Positions 26,801-35,526 of a stretch of DNA of 64,000 nt are shown piece by piece; the stretch's first letter is position 1, and every line of letters begins with the position of its first letter. The DNA lies in NCBI GenBank assembly GCA_024036415.1, contig JAMWET010005462.1, positions 326,501-390,500 on the forward strand, in the 5' to 3' direction. The translations under genes and the position numbers were made by a program. Under the pieces are notes generated by a model. It worked only from the letters and a program-made list of their open reading frames with translations, ran no database searches and was not told the origin of the DNA. Source of the stretch: Prochilodus magdalenae. Its lineage: Eukaryota; Chordata; Actinopteri; Characiformes; Prochilodontidae.

Positions 26801-27010
26801 GGTTGATTGCTTCTCTGTGTGCAGGTCTCGAAGGAGAGCATCAGTAATAAGATGAGTTCCTCTAACTTGGCTTGCGTGTTTGGGGTCAACCTGGTCTGGC
26901 CTCCCAAGGGTACCATATCCCTGAGCGCTCTTGCTCCCCTCAATATCTTCACCGAACTTCTCATCGAGCACTATCCCACCATCTTCAACTCACGCTGCCC
27001 ACCTCAACAG
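4141..27010 (+). CDS. arhgap8: Rho GTPase-activating protein 8 (BPGAP1), 12 coding exons
   Basis: Joined exons: 4141-4147, 12893-13024, 14423-14510, 15070-15201, 15541-15627, 16557-16655, 19247-19357, 19592-19665, 20984-21061, 23839-23967, 24969-25072 and 26825-27010. They give 1227 nt, exactly 409 codons with every phase matched. Residues ~32-185 form a BCH/CRAL-TRIO-like domain (starts [11 protein letters not shown]). Residues ~196-214 are proline-rich ([17 protein letters not shown]). Residues ~219-405 are the RhoGAP domain, with EGIFRRSA (arginine finger near R252) and [13 protein letters not shown]. The family stimulates GTP hydrolysis on Rho-type GTPases and links to cytoskeleton and migration. 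Exon 12 ([19 protein letters not shown]) is much closer to ARHGAP8 than to ARHGAP1. The C-terminal end is unresolved: no stop lies in exon 12 before the donor at 27011, and the intron reads to a TGA at 27020-27022. Human ARHGAP8 is about 430 residues, so roughly 20-25 residues may lie in an unseen last exon. Confidence 0.93.
7019..7109 (+). other. Possible alternative 5' exon of arhgap8
   Basis: A good acceptor (ttctcattgcag) and donor (G|gtgagt) bracket an open 30-codon frame containing [20 protein letters not shown], and it ends in phase 1 like exon 1. Spliced after exon 1 it would put a stop five codons later (M-S-E-Y-T-I-stop). An ATG at 7070 could then start [21 protein letters not shown] do not recognise the peptide. 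Confidence 0.3.
8440..9000 (+). repeat. LINE 3'-end fragment (L2/Rex-like)
   Basis: A decayed reverse-transcriptase C-terminus is readable ('[20 protein letters not shown]', from 'cctctgccgtctggcaagcg'). It is followed by an A/T-rich 3' UTR with 'gaagtgcaataat', 'tttcagtgcagtactttatt' and 'ttcaagtgcaatat'. This arrangement is typical of 5'-truncated non-LTR elements in fish. The copy sits in arhgap8 intron 1 and is dead. Confidence 0.6.
9135..9475 (-). repeat. tRNA-derived SINE-like copy 2
   Basis: On the - strand it starts 'ggcacagtggagcagtgggt', then a B-box-like 'gggttcgatatcc', then 'gcatgttctccccatgtcta'. It ends with 'gagctctgggataggctcta'. It is the same family and orientation as the copy at 2560-2915 and is clearly diverged from it. 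Confidence 0.7.
11282..12123. repeat. 842-bp CTA/CTG (TAC/TGC) triplet array
   Basis: The sequence is almost purely triplets of CTA and CTG, with some CAA and CAT variants, arranged as (CTA)3-5 followed by (CTG)2-3. There is no indel out of multiples of three, so all three + frames stay open through the array (Leu-rich, Tyr/Cys-rich, Thr/Ala-rich). These ORFs are artefacts of the repeat and not genes. It lies in arhgap8 intron 1. Confidence 0.95.
12893..13024 (+). CDS. arhgap8: arhgap8 exon 2
   Basis: The acceptor is tttttctttag and the donor is G|gtagca. It encodes [14 protein letters not shown] then [18 protein letters not shown], the start of the BCH domain. The motif [13 protein letters not shown] aligns with human ARHGAP8 [13 protein letters not shown]. 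The first ~25 residues are acidic and specific to this protein. Confidence 0.9.
13641..13760. repeat. TTAAAGGAGCAGTA-type MITE end (tentative)
   Basis: It begins TTAAAGGAGCAGTAAGCAATTT. Related starts occur at 49465 (TTAAAGGAGCAATATGTAAG) and 62456 (TTTAAAGATGCAGTATGTAG). The shared start suggests a family of small DNA transposons with a TTAA-like edge. The other end was not located. Confidence 0.3.
14423..14510 (+). CDS. arhgap8: arhgap8 exon 3 (BCH domain)
   Basis: Encodes [20 protein letters not shown] then [10 protein letters not shown], matching human [20 protein letters not shown]. The acceptor is gggtttaag and the donor is GA|gtaagt. Phase matches on both sides. Confidence 0.92.
15070..15201 (+). 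CDS. arhgap8: arhgap8 exon 4 (BCH domain)
   Basis: Encodes [20 protein letters not shown], then [20 protein letters not shown] and FDRK. This is one of the most conserved parts of the ARHGAP1/ARHGAP8 family. The donor is AA|gtacgt. Confidence 0.95.
15541..15627 (+). CDS. arhgap8: arhgap8 exon 5 (BCH domain)
   Basis: Encodes [20 protein letters not shown] then WNIFKPVI, against human [20 protein letters not shown]. The acceptor is tctatggcag and the donor AG|gtagac. Confidence 0.95.
15950..16100 (+). repeat. Retroposon 3' tail with (TTGA)n end
   Basis: The stretch 'gaagctgctttgagacaatg...aaaaagcgctataccaataaa' followed by (TTGA)n is a recurrent 3' tail of fish LINE/SINE elements. It lies in arhgap8 intron 5. 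Confidence 0.55.
16557..16655 (+). CDS. arhgap8: arhgap8 exon 6 (end of BCH domain)
   Basis: Encodes [20 protein letters not shown] then [14 protein letters not shown], against human [20 protein letters not shown]. The acceptor is ttccatacag and the donor AG|gttaga. Confidence 0.95.
16912..17090. mobile_element. Fragment of the GTGGTGGTGTTAG terminal-inverted-repeat element
   Basis: It contains 'agtccagcaataacactgag', 'gatccactcacacca' and 'caccctaacacaccaccacc'. These match the right half of the more complete copy at 30225-30485. The left end is lost. Confidence 0.5.
19247..19357 (+). CDS. arhgap8: arhgap8 exon 7 (proline-rich linker)
   Basis: Encodes [20 protein letters not shown] then [16 protein letters not shown]. 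The human counterpart has [20 protein letters not shown]. The proline stretch is the likely SH3-binding segment of the family, known to bind cortactin in mammals. The phase-2 TA end is completed by exon 8. Confidence 0.94.
19592..19665 (+). CDS. arhgap8: arhgap8 exon 8 (RhoGAP start)
   Basis: Encodes [20 protein letters not shown] then YLKRK, aligned with human [20 protein letters not shown]. The acceptor is atattccag and the donor G|gtaaca. Confidence 0.92.
20385..20435 (+). repeat. SINE 3' tail
   Basis: The text 'gataagagcgtctgctaaat' followed by 'gccttaaatgtaagtgtaa' is the standard tail of a common fish SINE family with an L2-like tail. Only the tail is clearly recognisable. Confidence 0.55.
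20730..20827. repeat. (AAT)n/(ATT)n palindromic microsatellite
   Basis: About 51 bp of AAT repeats switch at ~20780 to about 47 bp of ATT repeats, so the two halves are reverse complements with almost no spacer. It can fold into a ~45-bp-arm hairpin. It lies in arhgap8 intron 8, about 150 bp before exon 9. Confidence 0.95.
20984..21061 (+). CDS. arhgap8: arhgap8 exon 9 (arginine finger)
   Basis: Encodes [20 protein letters not shown] then QKLYNQ. GIFRRS carries the catalytic arginine of RhoGAP domains, so the domain is expected to be active. The acceptor is tcctcccctag and the donor G|gtgagt. Confidence 0.95.
23839..23967 (+). CDS. arhgap8: arhgap8 exon 10 (RhoGAP core)
   Basis: Encodes [20 protein letters not shown] then [20 protein letters not shown] and DFT. 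The [20 protein letters not shown] block is the RhoGAP signature. The acceptor is tctcgcctcag and the donor A|gtgagt. Confidence 0.96.
24969..25072 (+). CDS. arhgap8: arhgap8 exon 11 (RhoGAP)
   Basis: Encodes [20 protein letters not shown] then [15 protein letters not shown], aligned with human [20 protein letters not shown]. The acceptor is tttttcgcag and the donor ATG|gtaagg. Confidence 0.94.
26825..27010 (+). CDS. arhgap8: arhgap8 exon 12 (RhoGAP end)
   Basis: Encodes [40 protein letters not shown] and [20 protein letters not shown] then QQ. The second catalytic-site asparagine motif (SNLACVFG) is present. The usual FGPN is FGVN here, and FGLN in human ARHGAP8. The donor CAG|gtactg follows. 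Reading through it gives VLP and a TGA at 27020-27022, which could be an intron-retention end. Confidence 0.93.
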
Positions 27011-28174
27011 GTACTGCCCTGACCATGACGGGATCTTCAGCCTCTAACACACTACCAGTACAGCTCACACTGTGAGGGTGTATGATTGACATTTATATTA
27101 TTGGTGGAACCACCACAATGAAGTATGGATTCTCTGCTCTGTTTATCAAAGGTCTGTCTGTAAACGGGCACATGATGCAGCCTCAAACACTAATGAAGCA
27201 ATGAAGCACACGTTTTTGTAACCTAACACAGTCGTTCTTTCTGTCTAGTGTTTTTAGTTGTGTTGATATTTTAGCTTACTGAACACGCTCTGTATTTGAT
27301 AAGCCTGGTTTAGTTAGGGCACTGACCCCAGATTTCTCCTCATTCATCATGAATGGTCTTTCAGAGGCATTTACCGTTGAGAGAAGCTATTACTCAGTGC
27401 TGTATACATTGATTTCTGGGCACATGGGCTTTATATAGCATTAATCTTACTGTTCTGAAAGAAACTCTACTGAGATGAAGTACATAGTGCTGAAAACAAA
27501 CTAACTCATGCCATACCAACCCTCTAACCACACTACACTCCAAGGACGTCCATTCTAACCCTGTAAACACACAAAGCGGAGTACGTCTCCCTGAAATAAC
27601 AACAGGGCTTGTGATTGCCATGGCAACCTTCTGCTGGCAGCAGCGGAGATAACCTTGAAGGCGAAGCTCATCGTGCTCTGTAATATGCATAAGAGAACGA
27701 GGCTCTGTAGCCCCCTCAAAGCCATGTTCCATCAGGGCAGGTGTTTCATGTGCTGCCCCACCTGTGTTGCACATCTCAGGCAAAAGAACACAAGCAGGAG
27801 CTGTTCGCTCTCCATTTCCAATCAGATGTTGTTTCCATTTTGGGGTCTGCATGTACATTTTTCCCTTGTGGGAAAGTGACTTAACTTCAGAAGGGCGACT
27901 GAAACAGGTCTCTTGAGTATTGCGTTTTAATGACGTGTAGATTTTCTAAAACTCTTATTTGTTGTGCTTGAGCTTTAATGTACACTACATGGCAAGCACA
28001 TCTTGTCTGACATTCTGAAAGGCAAAAGGTCCACATTCATATGAAGTGCTGATTGTTATTGCCATTTATACTGATTAAAATGAGACCTGTTCTCAGTGAT
28101 GGGTGTTAAAATGCAGCCTCTATAAACGTACAGCCAGATTTTAAAGAGTTTGAGTATTGATTTATTCTATGCAG

Positions 28175-28192
28175 ACCTCAGCAAGACGCTAG
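28175..28192 (+). other. Candidate arhgap8 terminal exon coding end (weak)
   Basis: An acceptor-like 'gatttattctatgcag' is followed in phase 0 with exon 12 by T-S-A-R-R-stop. Human ARHGAP8 ends in a basic tail (MAARRRL), which makes this end plausible. A six-codon match is weak evidence and an intermediate exon may exist. Confidence 0.2.
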
Positions 28193-28312
28193 CAATCCAA
28201 CCCATAAAGGCGGCCTTTGTTGGGGTAGGTGATTTCGTACACTGGTATTACATTTATGGTGCTACTGTTGATGAGACTGGTCAGGGAACAGCTGTTGCAC
28301 TGCACTGGTTCA

Positions 28313-28497
28313 CCTACCGGACCTATAGAAACCAAAACACCTACCGGACCTATAGAAACCAAAACACCTACCGGACCTATAGAAACCAAAACACCCACCG
28401 GACCAATACGAACCAAAACACCTACCGGACCTATAGAAACCAAAACACCCACCGGACCAATACGAACCAAAACACCTACCGGACCTATAGAAACCAA
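28313..28497. repeat. 27-bp minisatellite, ~7 copies, two variants
   Basis: Units start cctaccggacctatag (type A) or cccaccggaccaatac (type B), and each ends with 'accaaaaca'. The order is A-A-A-B-A-B-A, the last copy being one base shorter. Because 27 is a multiple of three, several frames on both strands stay open through it (for example a repeated TGPIETKTP). These ORFs are repeat artefacts. Confidence 0.93.
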
Positions 28498-30004
28498 ACA
28501 AACAGTCTGAATGCATTGTCACTGCCACACTTTGAAATCATATTTACTTGGGCACCAGCACCCGAGCCGCATAACGTGCGATCCTTCTCCTCGTTTCTCA
28601 TCATATTCAACAAGCGCTACTCCACTAAAACTCTTCAGTGCTTTAGCTTCGCAGAGAGCCGAGAGTGCGTTTGCTTTACAGCACTCTGTAACATTAGAAT
28701 AAATGGAAATACAGTGAAGTGTAACATGATGATTTTTGATATTTGTATACCGACTACAACAACACAGTGAGGCGTGGATACTTGATCTCTCGCGCATTCC
28801 AGCCACTGCACAGATTTGCTGAATTCCGTCAGCAGCTCTGTATTAAATTTATCGAAAGATTAAATAGATACAACAGACGTTTGACCGTTAACTGGATATA
28901 CTGGAATTCCTCAAGGAGAACTTTGGAAATGGTTAACACGCTTAGAAGACTGTGTTTGTATTTATTCTAATGTTGGCATTTTCTTGTAAAGTTATGAATG
29001 GCTGTATATTCATATCATATATTTTGATTATGACGTGTGTGCTGGACTGAATATCACATGACCCGATCTTTTGCTGATGTAGCGCGCTGTTTCAGAGAGT
29101 TATCTATATGAAAGAGTGAACAGTCTGTGTGTAGGCTGAACCTCATTCCCCTCGTGGACCTTTATTTTATTTTGTTTTATTTCCACTTGTCCGTCATAAC
29201 ATGGCTGTCTGAGAGGAAGTGCAGAGAGCGCACCTTCGGGTCAGTTTTAAGGGTAATGGAGTTTGGATACAGGTCACATACAAGCTAATAACTGCCAAGC
29301 ACGAAGTAAACTCTTCCTGTTATATTTTCCTGTTACCAAGGCCGGTGTGATCAGCACCTGCACTCACTGTGCCTGTATACAGTTTTGAACGTATGTTCTC
29401 TGTGTTGTCAGTTTTTGATAATCTCTTCATGATTAAGGTTAAAACAGTTAGAGCAGATGAAATAGAGCAGAACTACCTGTTTGGAAATAAAACCCTGAAA
29501 TCTTTAATAAAGCTTGTACACTCTGAGCAGTGGGAATGTTTTATCCGTGTGATTGTGGTCCAGTTCATGGAATAATGGTAGAGTGGTATTGCTCTGTTAT
29601 GCAAGGAGCAGTTAACATGAGTTGAATGCATCCTCTACAGGGAACACCCTTCTACACGTTTACACAGTTACTGTTTATTTATCATGGAAGAACATTAAAA
29701 ACCCTGAATCTGTTAAATATTAGAACCTGTGCAGTAAATTAGTTTTCTCTGTAGAGCAGACACTGAGCCGGAGATGTTCAGATATTTTGTTGCCGTCAGA
29801 ACAAAACCTTTATCTCCAAAACGAGGAGGAGAGAAAACGGCTTCTCTTTTAATGTTAGACAATGCAGCCAGACTTTCATCCGCTGATTCTGGGCCATTTC
29901 GTTCGTCTATTCATCATGAAATTGACATTTAATAAAAATGTAAAGGGCAACCTGGTTTTTAAAGGATGTGCTGGAAGATGGAGGTTTTGTTCAGCAGCAA
30001 TTTG

Positions 30005-30170
30005 CATACAACTTTGCAGGAACACTCAAAAGTTTGGAATCACCATTTTCAACTATATAAAACCAATCTGTACAAAATGATGCTAGTGTTTCATTAACAG
30101 GATCCCAGTTTATACAGTTTTCATCCAGAATGACTCGTAGCCAAGAGAAAATACTGGAAAACATTAGGGA
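30005..30170. mobile_element. Tc1/mariner inverted-repeat relic (tentative)
   Basis: The motif 'acactcaaaagtttggaatc' resembles the outer inverted-repeat sequence (CAAAAGTTTGG) of a fish Tc1-like family. A related motif is at 52048. No transposase is visible. Confidence 0.3.
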
Positions 30171-30224
30171 ATGTTCTGCTCATGTATATTTCAGTCTGCT
30201 GTATATATACTGATGTGCCTCTAA

Positions 30225-30485
30225 GGTGGTGGTGGTGGTGTTAGTGTGTTGTACTAGTAGGAGTGGATCAGCAGTGCTAATGGGAGTGTTTAAATACCAA
30301 CCAAAACTTAAACCAGCAGCTGTTCATCAGCAGCACTGATGAAGGACTAGAGGAAGACCAACACAAACACTGCAGCAGCAGATGAGCTATCGTCCCTGAC
30401 TTCACATCTACAAGGTGGACCAGCAAGGTAGGAGTGTCTAATTATCCACTCACACCAGCACAACAAACACTAACACACCACCACT
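30225..30485. mobile_element. Non-autonomous terminal-inverted-repeat element
   Basis: The left end 'ggtggtggtggtgttagtgt' and the right end 'aacactaacacaccaccact' are inverted copies. Inner segments 'ggagtggatcagcagtgct' and 'atccactcacaccagcaca' also pair in part. It is about 260 bp with no coding capacity. A partial copy is at 16912-17090. It looks like a MITE of a hAT-like or unknown family. Confidence 0.6.
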
Positions 30486-31595
30486 CTGTCAGAAACTGGA
30501 CACTGTACTGCTCGTACAAGGTTGGTGCTCTTTACATGCACCAGCATTTGCCTAGCAGAGTAAACAAGACACGGATTTCCCAAGTTTTTCCATGTTTATT
30601 ATCGAGTCAGTTTTCAATAAGAACTTAGTACAAAAAAGTGAGACTACTCTTTACCATTTACCAACTTCCATCAATCAACTTTGAATGCATCATAAAGAAG
30701 AAAAAACTACATTGGCATATGTAAGACAAACACTTTCCTATACATACTATCCACTGGACAGTTCCCCTTTCAGAATGACAAATCAAAAAAACACTACTTC
30801 GACAGTCCAAAGACACCCACCTAAAAGTTGCCTCCTTCTCCCTCTTTTTTAAAATTTTGCTACCTTCTCCTCATAGCAAAAGGACACATCGCAGATCGCA
30901 AGCTAAATGCATAATTGGCAAACAATAAAAAACTTGTACATTTTTTGTCTCCCTTTTCTTTCTCACGTTTATTGATAAAAGAATATAAAAAGTTTTTTTT
31001 TTATCTTGTTCAACGCAGTGTCGAGTGTATTAAAATAGATCTGTATAAGCACGGCACAGTTTGTCCCGGAGAAGATTCTGGAATATGGGGGGGTAGGGTT
31101 GACTGTGGAGGAGGCGGGGACGTGCCTCGGCGTGGGTGGGAAATGATGGGTGAAGGGCACTCTCGCTATGAACAAAGCTCTGATATGGTTTAGTTTGCTT
31201 TCATCCCCCTCCCTTTTAAAAATGCTCACTTTCCTGTTTTTCAACAGGGCTTGATTTGAATCTTGTTTCCTAATCCCACCCCCTCAGCCTCTGCAGTATC
31301 CTCCTATCAGATCCCCGAGGGTCTAGGCGTACCTATATTACACTGGTGTTATTACAGCGATACAGGCCAGCGGGTGATATGCACGGAATTGCTTACATTC
31401 TGATTCCAGCTGTGTGCACTGTTCTCTCTCCTTTGGGGAAAATGACAGTACTGGCTAAGCTGTGTAAGGGAACTGTGATATGCACATATAAAATAATAAA
31501 GCCACATAAGGAAATCTAGTTATGAGCCCATCATAACAATAACAGGCAATGATATCAGATTCTGCCGTTTTCACATCAGGTCAGAAAACTGCACA

Positions 31596-31775
31596 GTAGG
31601 GCTGCGTATGATATAAGTTGTTGATCATTATCTGATATTGCAGGGGGCCATAATATGCAAATGAGCTTTCCGACAAATCATGCAATAATGCCTGTTCATC
31701 TTTGATCCCGTTCCACAGTATATTTCAAGTCGTATCATAATGACCATATGGTGCCGTGTATCACGTAGCCCTAGT
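31596..31775. mobile_element. MITE with TAGGGCTGCG-type ends
   Basis: The left 'cagtagggctgcgtatgata' and the right 'gtgtatcacgtagccctag' are imperfect inverted repeats of the 'tagggctgc...gata' kind common in fish hAT-like MITEs. It is about 180 bp with no coding capacity, inside the likely phf21b 3' UTR. Confidence 0.5.
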
Positions 31776-32213
31776 GTATAGCCATCTATCGTTTTTTTTC
31801 TCCCACAGCCAGTGTTTAAGGGTCTTTGATCAGGGGTCTGTCTGACGAAGCAGGGCTTCTCGCTAACTTTAAGCTTAGTGTGATCTGATCCTGGTCTCAC
31901 AACAGAGAGTCACTTTTTACCAGGACAGAACAGCACGTCTGGAGCTGCATGCCTAACTTCAGGGTTGGTTAGGTTCAGGGTTTTATACAGCTCTGTGTGC
32001 ATTCAGGGTCGGGTTCTCACCAATGAGGGACAGCTTTCTGATAGAGGTGGTACCCTCTGATCCTTTTTTGATGATGTGTCTTTTAGTGATTTTAGAAAAT
32101 ATCATTTTTCAGTGGAGCAAACTGCACAGATACCAAGAGGAGCAATTACTCCATTCCACTAAGCTCTAACATGGAGGCAGTGATGGTAACGGCTGCACTT
32201 CTATTCATGCAGC

Positions 32214-32463
32214 AGGGTTGGTCGATATGACAATCTGCTCTTATACTTTACTAGGAAACAAGGCTGACCAATGCTGACCACTGCAGCAACAGCTTGACAA
32301 AAGCTCATGCAGTCATTTTCAGAGACAAGTTAATTCAGTGCAAACTTTTGATAGGGGTTTAAATGTGTTCCCTCGCTGGTCTTTTTTTGTCTATTCCAAA
32401 TTATTAAGCCCTCAAACATGTTTTTAAAGTACTGTAATATTTTTGCCTTATTGCCCAACCCCA
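32214..32463. mobile_element. MITE with GGGTTGGxCGATA-type ends
   Basis: The left 'gcagggttggtcgatatgac' and the right 'cttattgcccaaccccact' form imperfect inverted repeats around ~210 bp. It is related in style to the element at 31596 and inactive. Confidence 0.45.
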
Positions 32464-33138
32464 CTACGCAGGATGACTTGCCTTAGATCATCCCTCTGAT
32501 GTGTTCATGTTTCACATGACTGCTTCCAGTGCTCTCACATGAGAATTGATTTTAGCTGAAGCGTGTTGTTAACCAGTAACATCCGTGAAGCTGAAATATA
32601 GTCAGGACTGCTTGGTGACAGACCCCTGGACAGACTGAACAGAGCTCAACACCTGAACCAACCAACAGAGGGTATGCACTTGACACCACAGCTGGCGGAA
32701 GTGTGAATTTCGAGAAAACACAAAACGTCTAAAAGGGGAAAGAGCTGTCGTGCGTTTGATTGTACAAATACCTTCATTAGGAATTTAGAGTGGTCTTTAT
32801 GGAACATGATCTGTGGACAGACATGCATATAGCTTCCTACTTGTCAGCTGCTCGTTCAAAGTTTCCAGTTCCACCTTAAAAGTTGCAGCAGTTACATTCT
32901 GGTGTTCAGGTCGGATTTCAGATCAAACAGAAAGTGGAACATCAGAATAAGGATCTGCCGAATAGGAAAGCTGACTCAAGCTTGATATGGATCTGCAGTT
33001 CTCAGAAACTGTCCAAGCAGCGAAGCGTGGACTTGCAGCTGCTGTTTTGTGTGAGCTGGATGCTGGATTTTGGGGGGTCATTAACTTATATACTGTACTG
33101 ACAACTCATCAATTAAATCCTTAGCATTGGTCATATTC

Positions 33139-33141
<3 letters not shown>

Positions 33142-33172
<31 letters not shown>
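33142..33172. repeat. (TA)n microsatellite
   Basis: About 15 TA dinucleotides. Confidence 0.95.
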
Positions 33173-33175
<3 letters not shown>

Positions 33176-35238
33176 TCTATTAATAAGCATCCATGAAGAC
33201 AGTGTCGTTCTGCCAAGTCAAGCCCAGTTTTTCTTATAATAGGAAATTCCATAAAGCAGGTTTAGACAGTTAGCTTTACAGATTTGGAAGCTGTCACGGA
33301 GGAACATTAGCTGCCTTTAATTTGAGCTAATAATCGCTTGTTTTGTTCAGTTTTGCTCTTTCCCCTAATAAACGCAGCCCTGCTGCTGCATATTTACCAT
33401 TCCCTCCAAATGAGGGGGCTTATTCCAGTGGAAAGGTGGCATCAGTGCATACCCCCTATTTATTATAACAAACTACTGGGCTTTCAGGCCATCACCCTGC
33501 GGTTTTGCTTGGTCGTGTTCCACGTTCAGTGTGGGGGAAAAACAGCTTAAAAAAAAGTTTAGAATTTTAAGATGAACGGCATATCAGCTTTTCCTACCCT
33601 GGGGTTGAGGAGCAGCCCTGCCTCATAGGCTCGGTCCTGACTGCGCACTTCTGAAAACCCTTTGGCAAAGCAGGAAGACAAACCAGCATGAAAAGCGTCC
33701 CTCCAGAAAGTTCAGTCCAGTCACCTCTTCTCATTTCAAGGTTAAATGTTCTGATATATATAATAAATAAACCCTGGATTCTTCTAATGTTGTTCTTGAG
33801 GCAGTGTTCATTTGTATCATCTAGCAAAGTGAAAGAACCAAACAAAATCATAGTCATAATAAAACAACCCCAATGTGTGGCATCACTACACTAATAATCA
33901 ATGTTGTACATGATGTCGTTTGATGGTAAGGATAGAAATGAACAGCATCAAAGCAAAAATCAGACATACGAACAGGACAGCTAGGCGAGACGGCGATGAA
34001 GAAATGGGAAAGTTCCCAATACAAAAATGTAAGGGTCTTTTTTTTGGCATATCTCATATACTGGTGAAAAGAAAAGGTGTTTTGGTGACGGGTTCACACG
34101 CTCACTAGAAACTGAATGGCCTTTCTAAACGTCCGGGGGTTTTGTGTGTGTGTGTGTTTATCAGTGCAGCGGGAAAATAAACAAACGCCGTTTGTGTGAC
34201 TGTGATTTGGAGTAACAATACAGAAGAGAAATTAGAAGGACCTGTAATAACAATACAACATATGTACAACAGTTCTCCGCTCCAATACTTCAATTCACAA
34301 TTATGAACAGGCATCAGCATGAAAATACTAAAATTCTCCACTAGAAATGCTAAATTTCGTAATCATCTTAAATACTTTGTTCCTTTATCTCAACTCTATT
34401 AATACTGAAAAAAGTTATTCTCTGTTTTTTTTTTATCATTTTTTTCATTTGTTTGTTTGAAGGCTCGTATGCTTGTAAGTACATACACAATGGAGGAAAA
34501 ACAAAACCAAAAAAAAAAAGAATAAAAAAATCAAACATTTCTCCGTCTCTCTTTCACCTGAATTATTATGGCAATCATTGTTCATAGGAGAATGAGACCA
34601 GTTAGTTTATCTACTCGGATAGATCCACGTACAGTCGTCTCCACTTCTCATATGTCTCTTGCTCTCTTTGTGTTTGTCTACCACTACTCTAAAGTCCTCT
34701 GTCGCTATATGCAGAACGATTATAATCCCCTTCCCTTCCCGTTGTTTAAAAAAACGTAAAACGTACTAAAAAGAAAAGGCTGTGGCCGCGCAGAATACTT
34801 ATTTCGCATATTCATGACGGCACTGTTATCTGCTTAGTTTTTTTCCCCATGTCATAAATACGTTAAGGCCAAGAACATTTAATAAATTAAAAAACCATAA
34901 GATTAAAAAAAATCTCGTAAGCACTGTAGGTGTTGGGTTTAAAAAATACTTGTCATGAATCGAGTGAAGGATATACTGTAGTTTCTTTTTTGTTGTTTTT
35001 TTTTTCAGATTTTTTTAAAGGACTTCTTTTCTGAAAACGTTACTGCTCTTGCAAAAAGAAAAGGAAACTCCACACAACGGTTAGATATCACTCTCCAGTT
35101 CGCTGGAGGAGCTGTATGTGGTAAAACAAACGCGCTGATCTGTTCTGTAGCCGCTCGCTCGCTCGCTCAGTCATGTTTTTCTTCTTCCCTTTTTTTCGTT
35201 TTTCCTCTCCTTTGTTTTTTTTTTTTGCCTGTTCTGGG

Positions 35239-35526
35239 TCAGTTGTTGCCCTGTGACTGAGCCATACTCTTCTGCAGTAGTGTGGCGGTGCCTGCAGGGG
35301 GCGCTGCGGTGCTGGGGGAGCTGCTGCTGCTGCTGCCACTGCTGCTGCTGGTGGGTTTGATCCAGGGCAGGGACAGCAGAGAGGCTCCTGTGGTGGTGGT
35401 GGCCGTCATGGTGACCTGGATCATGTGGTCGCGCTGGATGAGGCGGATCAGAGTCTTGAGACGTTCCAGCGAGGCCTGGGTCTCCCTCTGCTGGCTCAGG
35501 AGACGCTCCTTCAGGTCCATGCATTT
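35239..35526 (-). CDS. phf21b: phf21b last exon (coiled-coil end and C-terminal tail)
   Basis: Encodes [40 protein letters not shown] and then a Ser/Thr/Pro-rich tail ending MAQSQGNN and TGA. The leucine-rich heptads match human PHF21B [20 protein letters not shown]. The tail has a nine-serine stretch broken by one Gly, encoded by a CAG/CTG-rich tract at 35310-35355 of the + strand. Confidence 0.95.
   Translation of the reverse strand, partial: KCMDLKERLLSQQRETQASLERLKTLIRLIQRDHMIQVTMTATTTTGASLLSLPWIKPTSSSSGSSSSSSPSTAAPPAGTATLLQKSMAQSQGNN

Larger units (their letters stand above)
27011..30594. other. Region between the convergent genes
   Basis: No exon with clear homology was found. It should hold the end of arhgap8, either a final coding exon and 3' UTR or an extended UTR. 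Several AATAAA hexamers occur on the + strand (for example ~28694, 29486 and 29503), and none can be chosen. It also holds a 27-bp minisatellite and transposon fragments. Confidence 0.5.
30595..35238 (-). other. phf21b: Probable 3' UTR of phf21b
   Basis: It lies directly downstream of the phf21b stop, is A/T-rich and lacks other genes. A - strand AATAAA occurs at 30600-30595 and could serve as the distal polyadenylation signal, but other hexamers exist, so the true length is open. It contains two MITE-like insertions, a (TA)n run and runs of A or T. Confidence 0.35.

Noticed and set aside
27394..27858. 154-codon - strand ORF between the two genes
   Set aside because: No recognisable domain. 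The many Cys, His and Met residues and lack of conserved motifs suggest chance.
28150..28770. 206-codon ORF across the 27-bp minisatellite
   Set aside because: Its openness comes from a repeat with a length divisible by three. No family resemblance; kept only as a finding to check.
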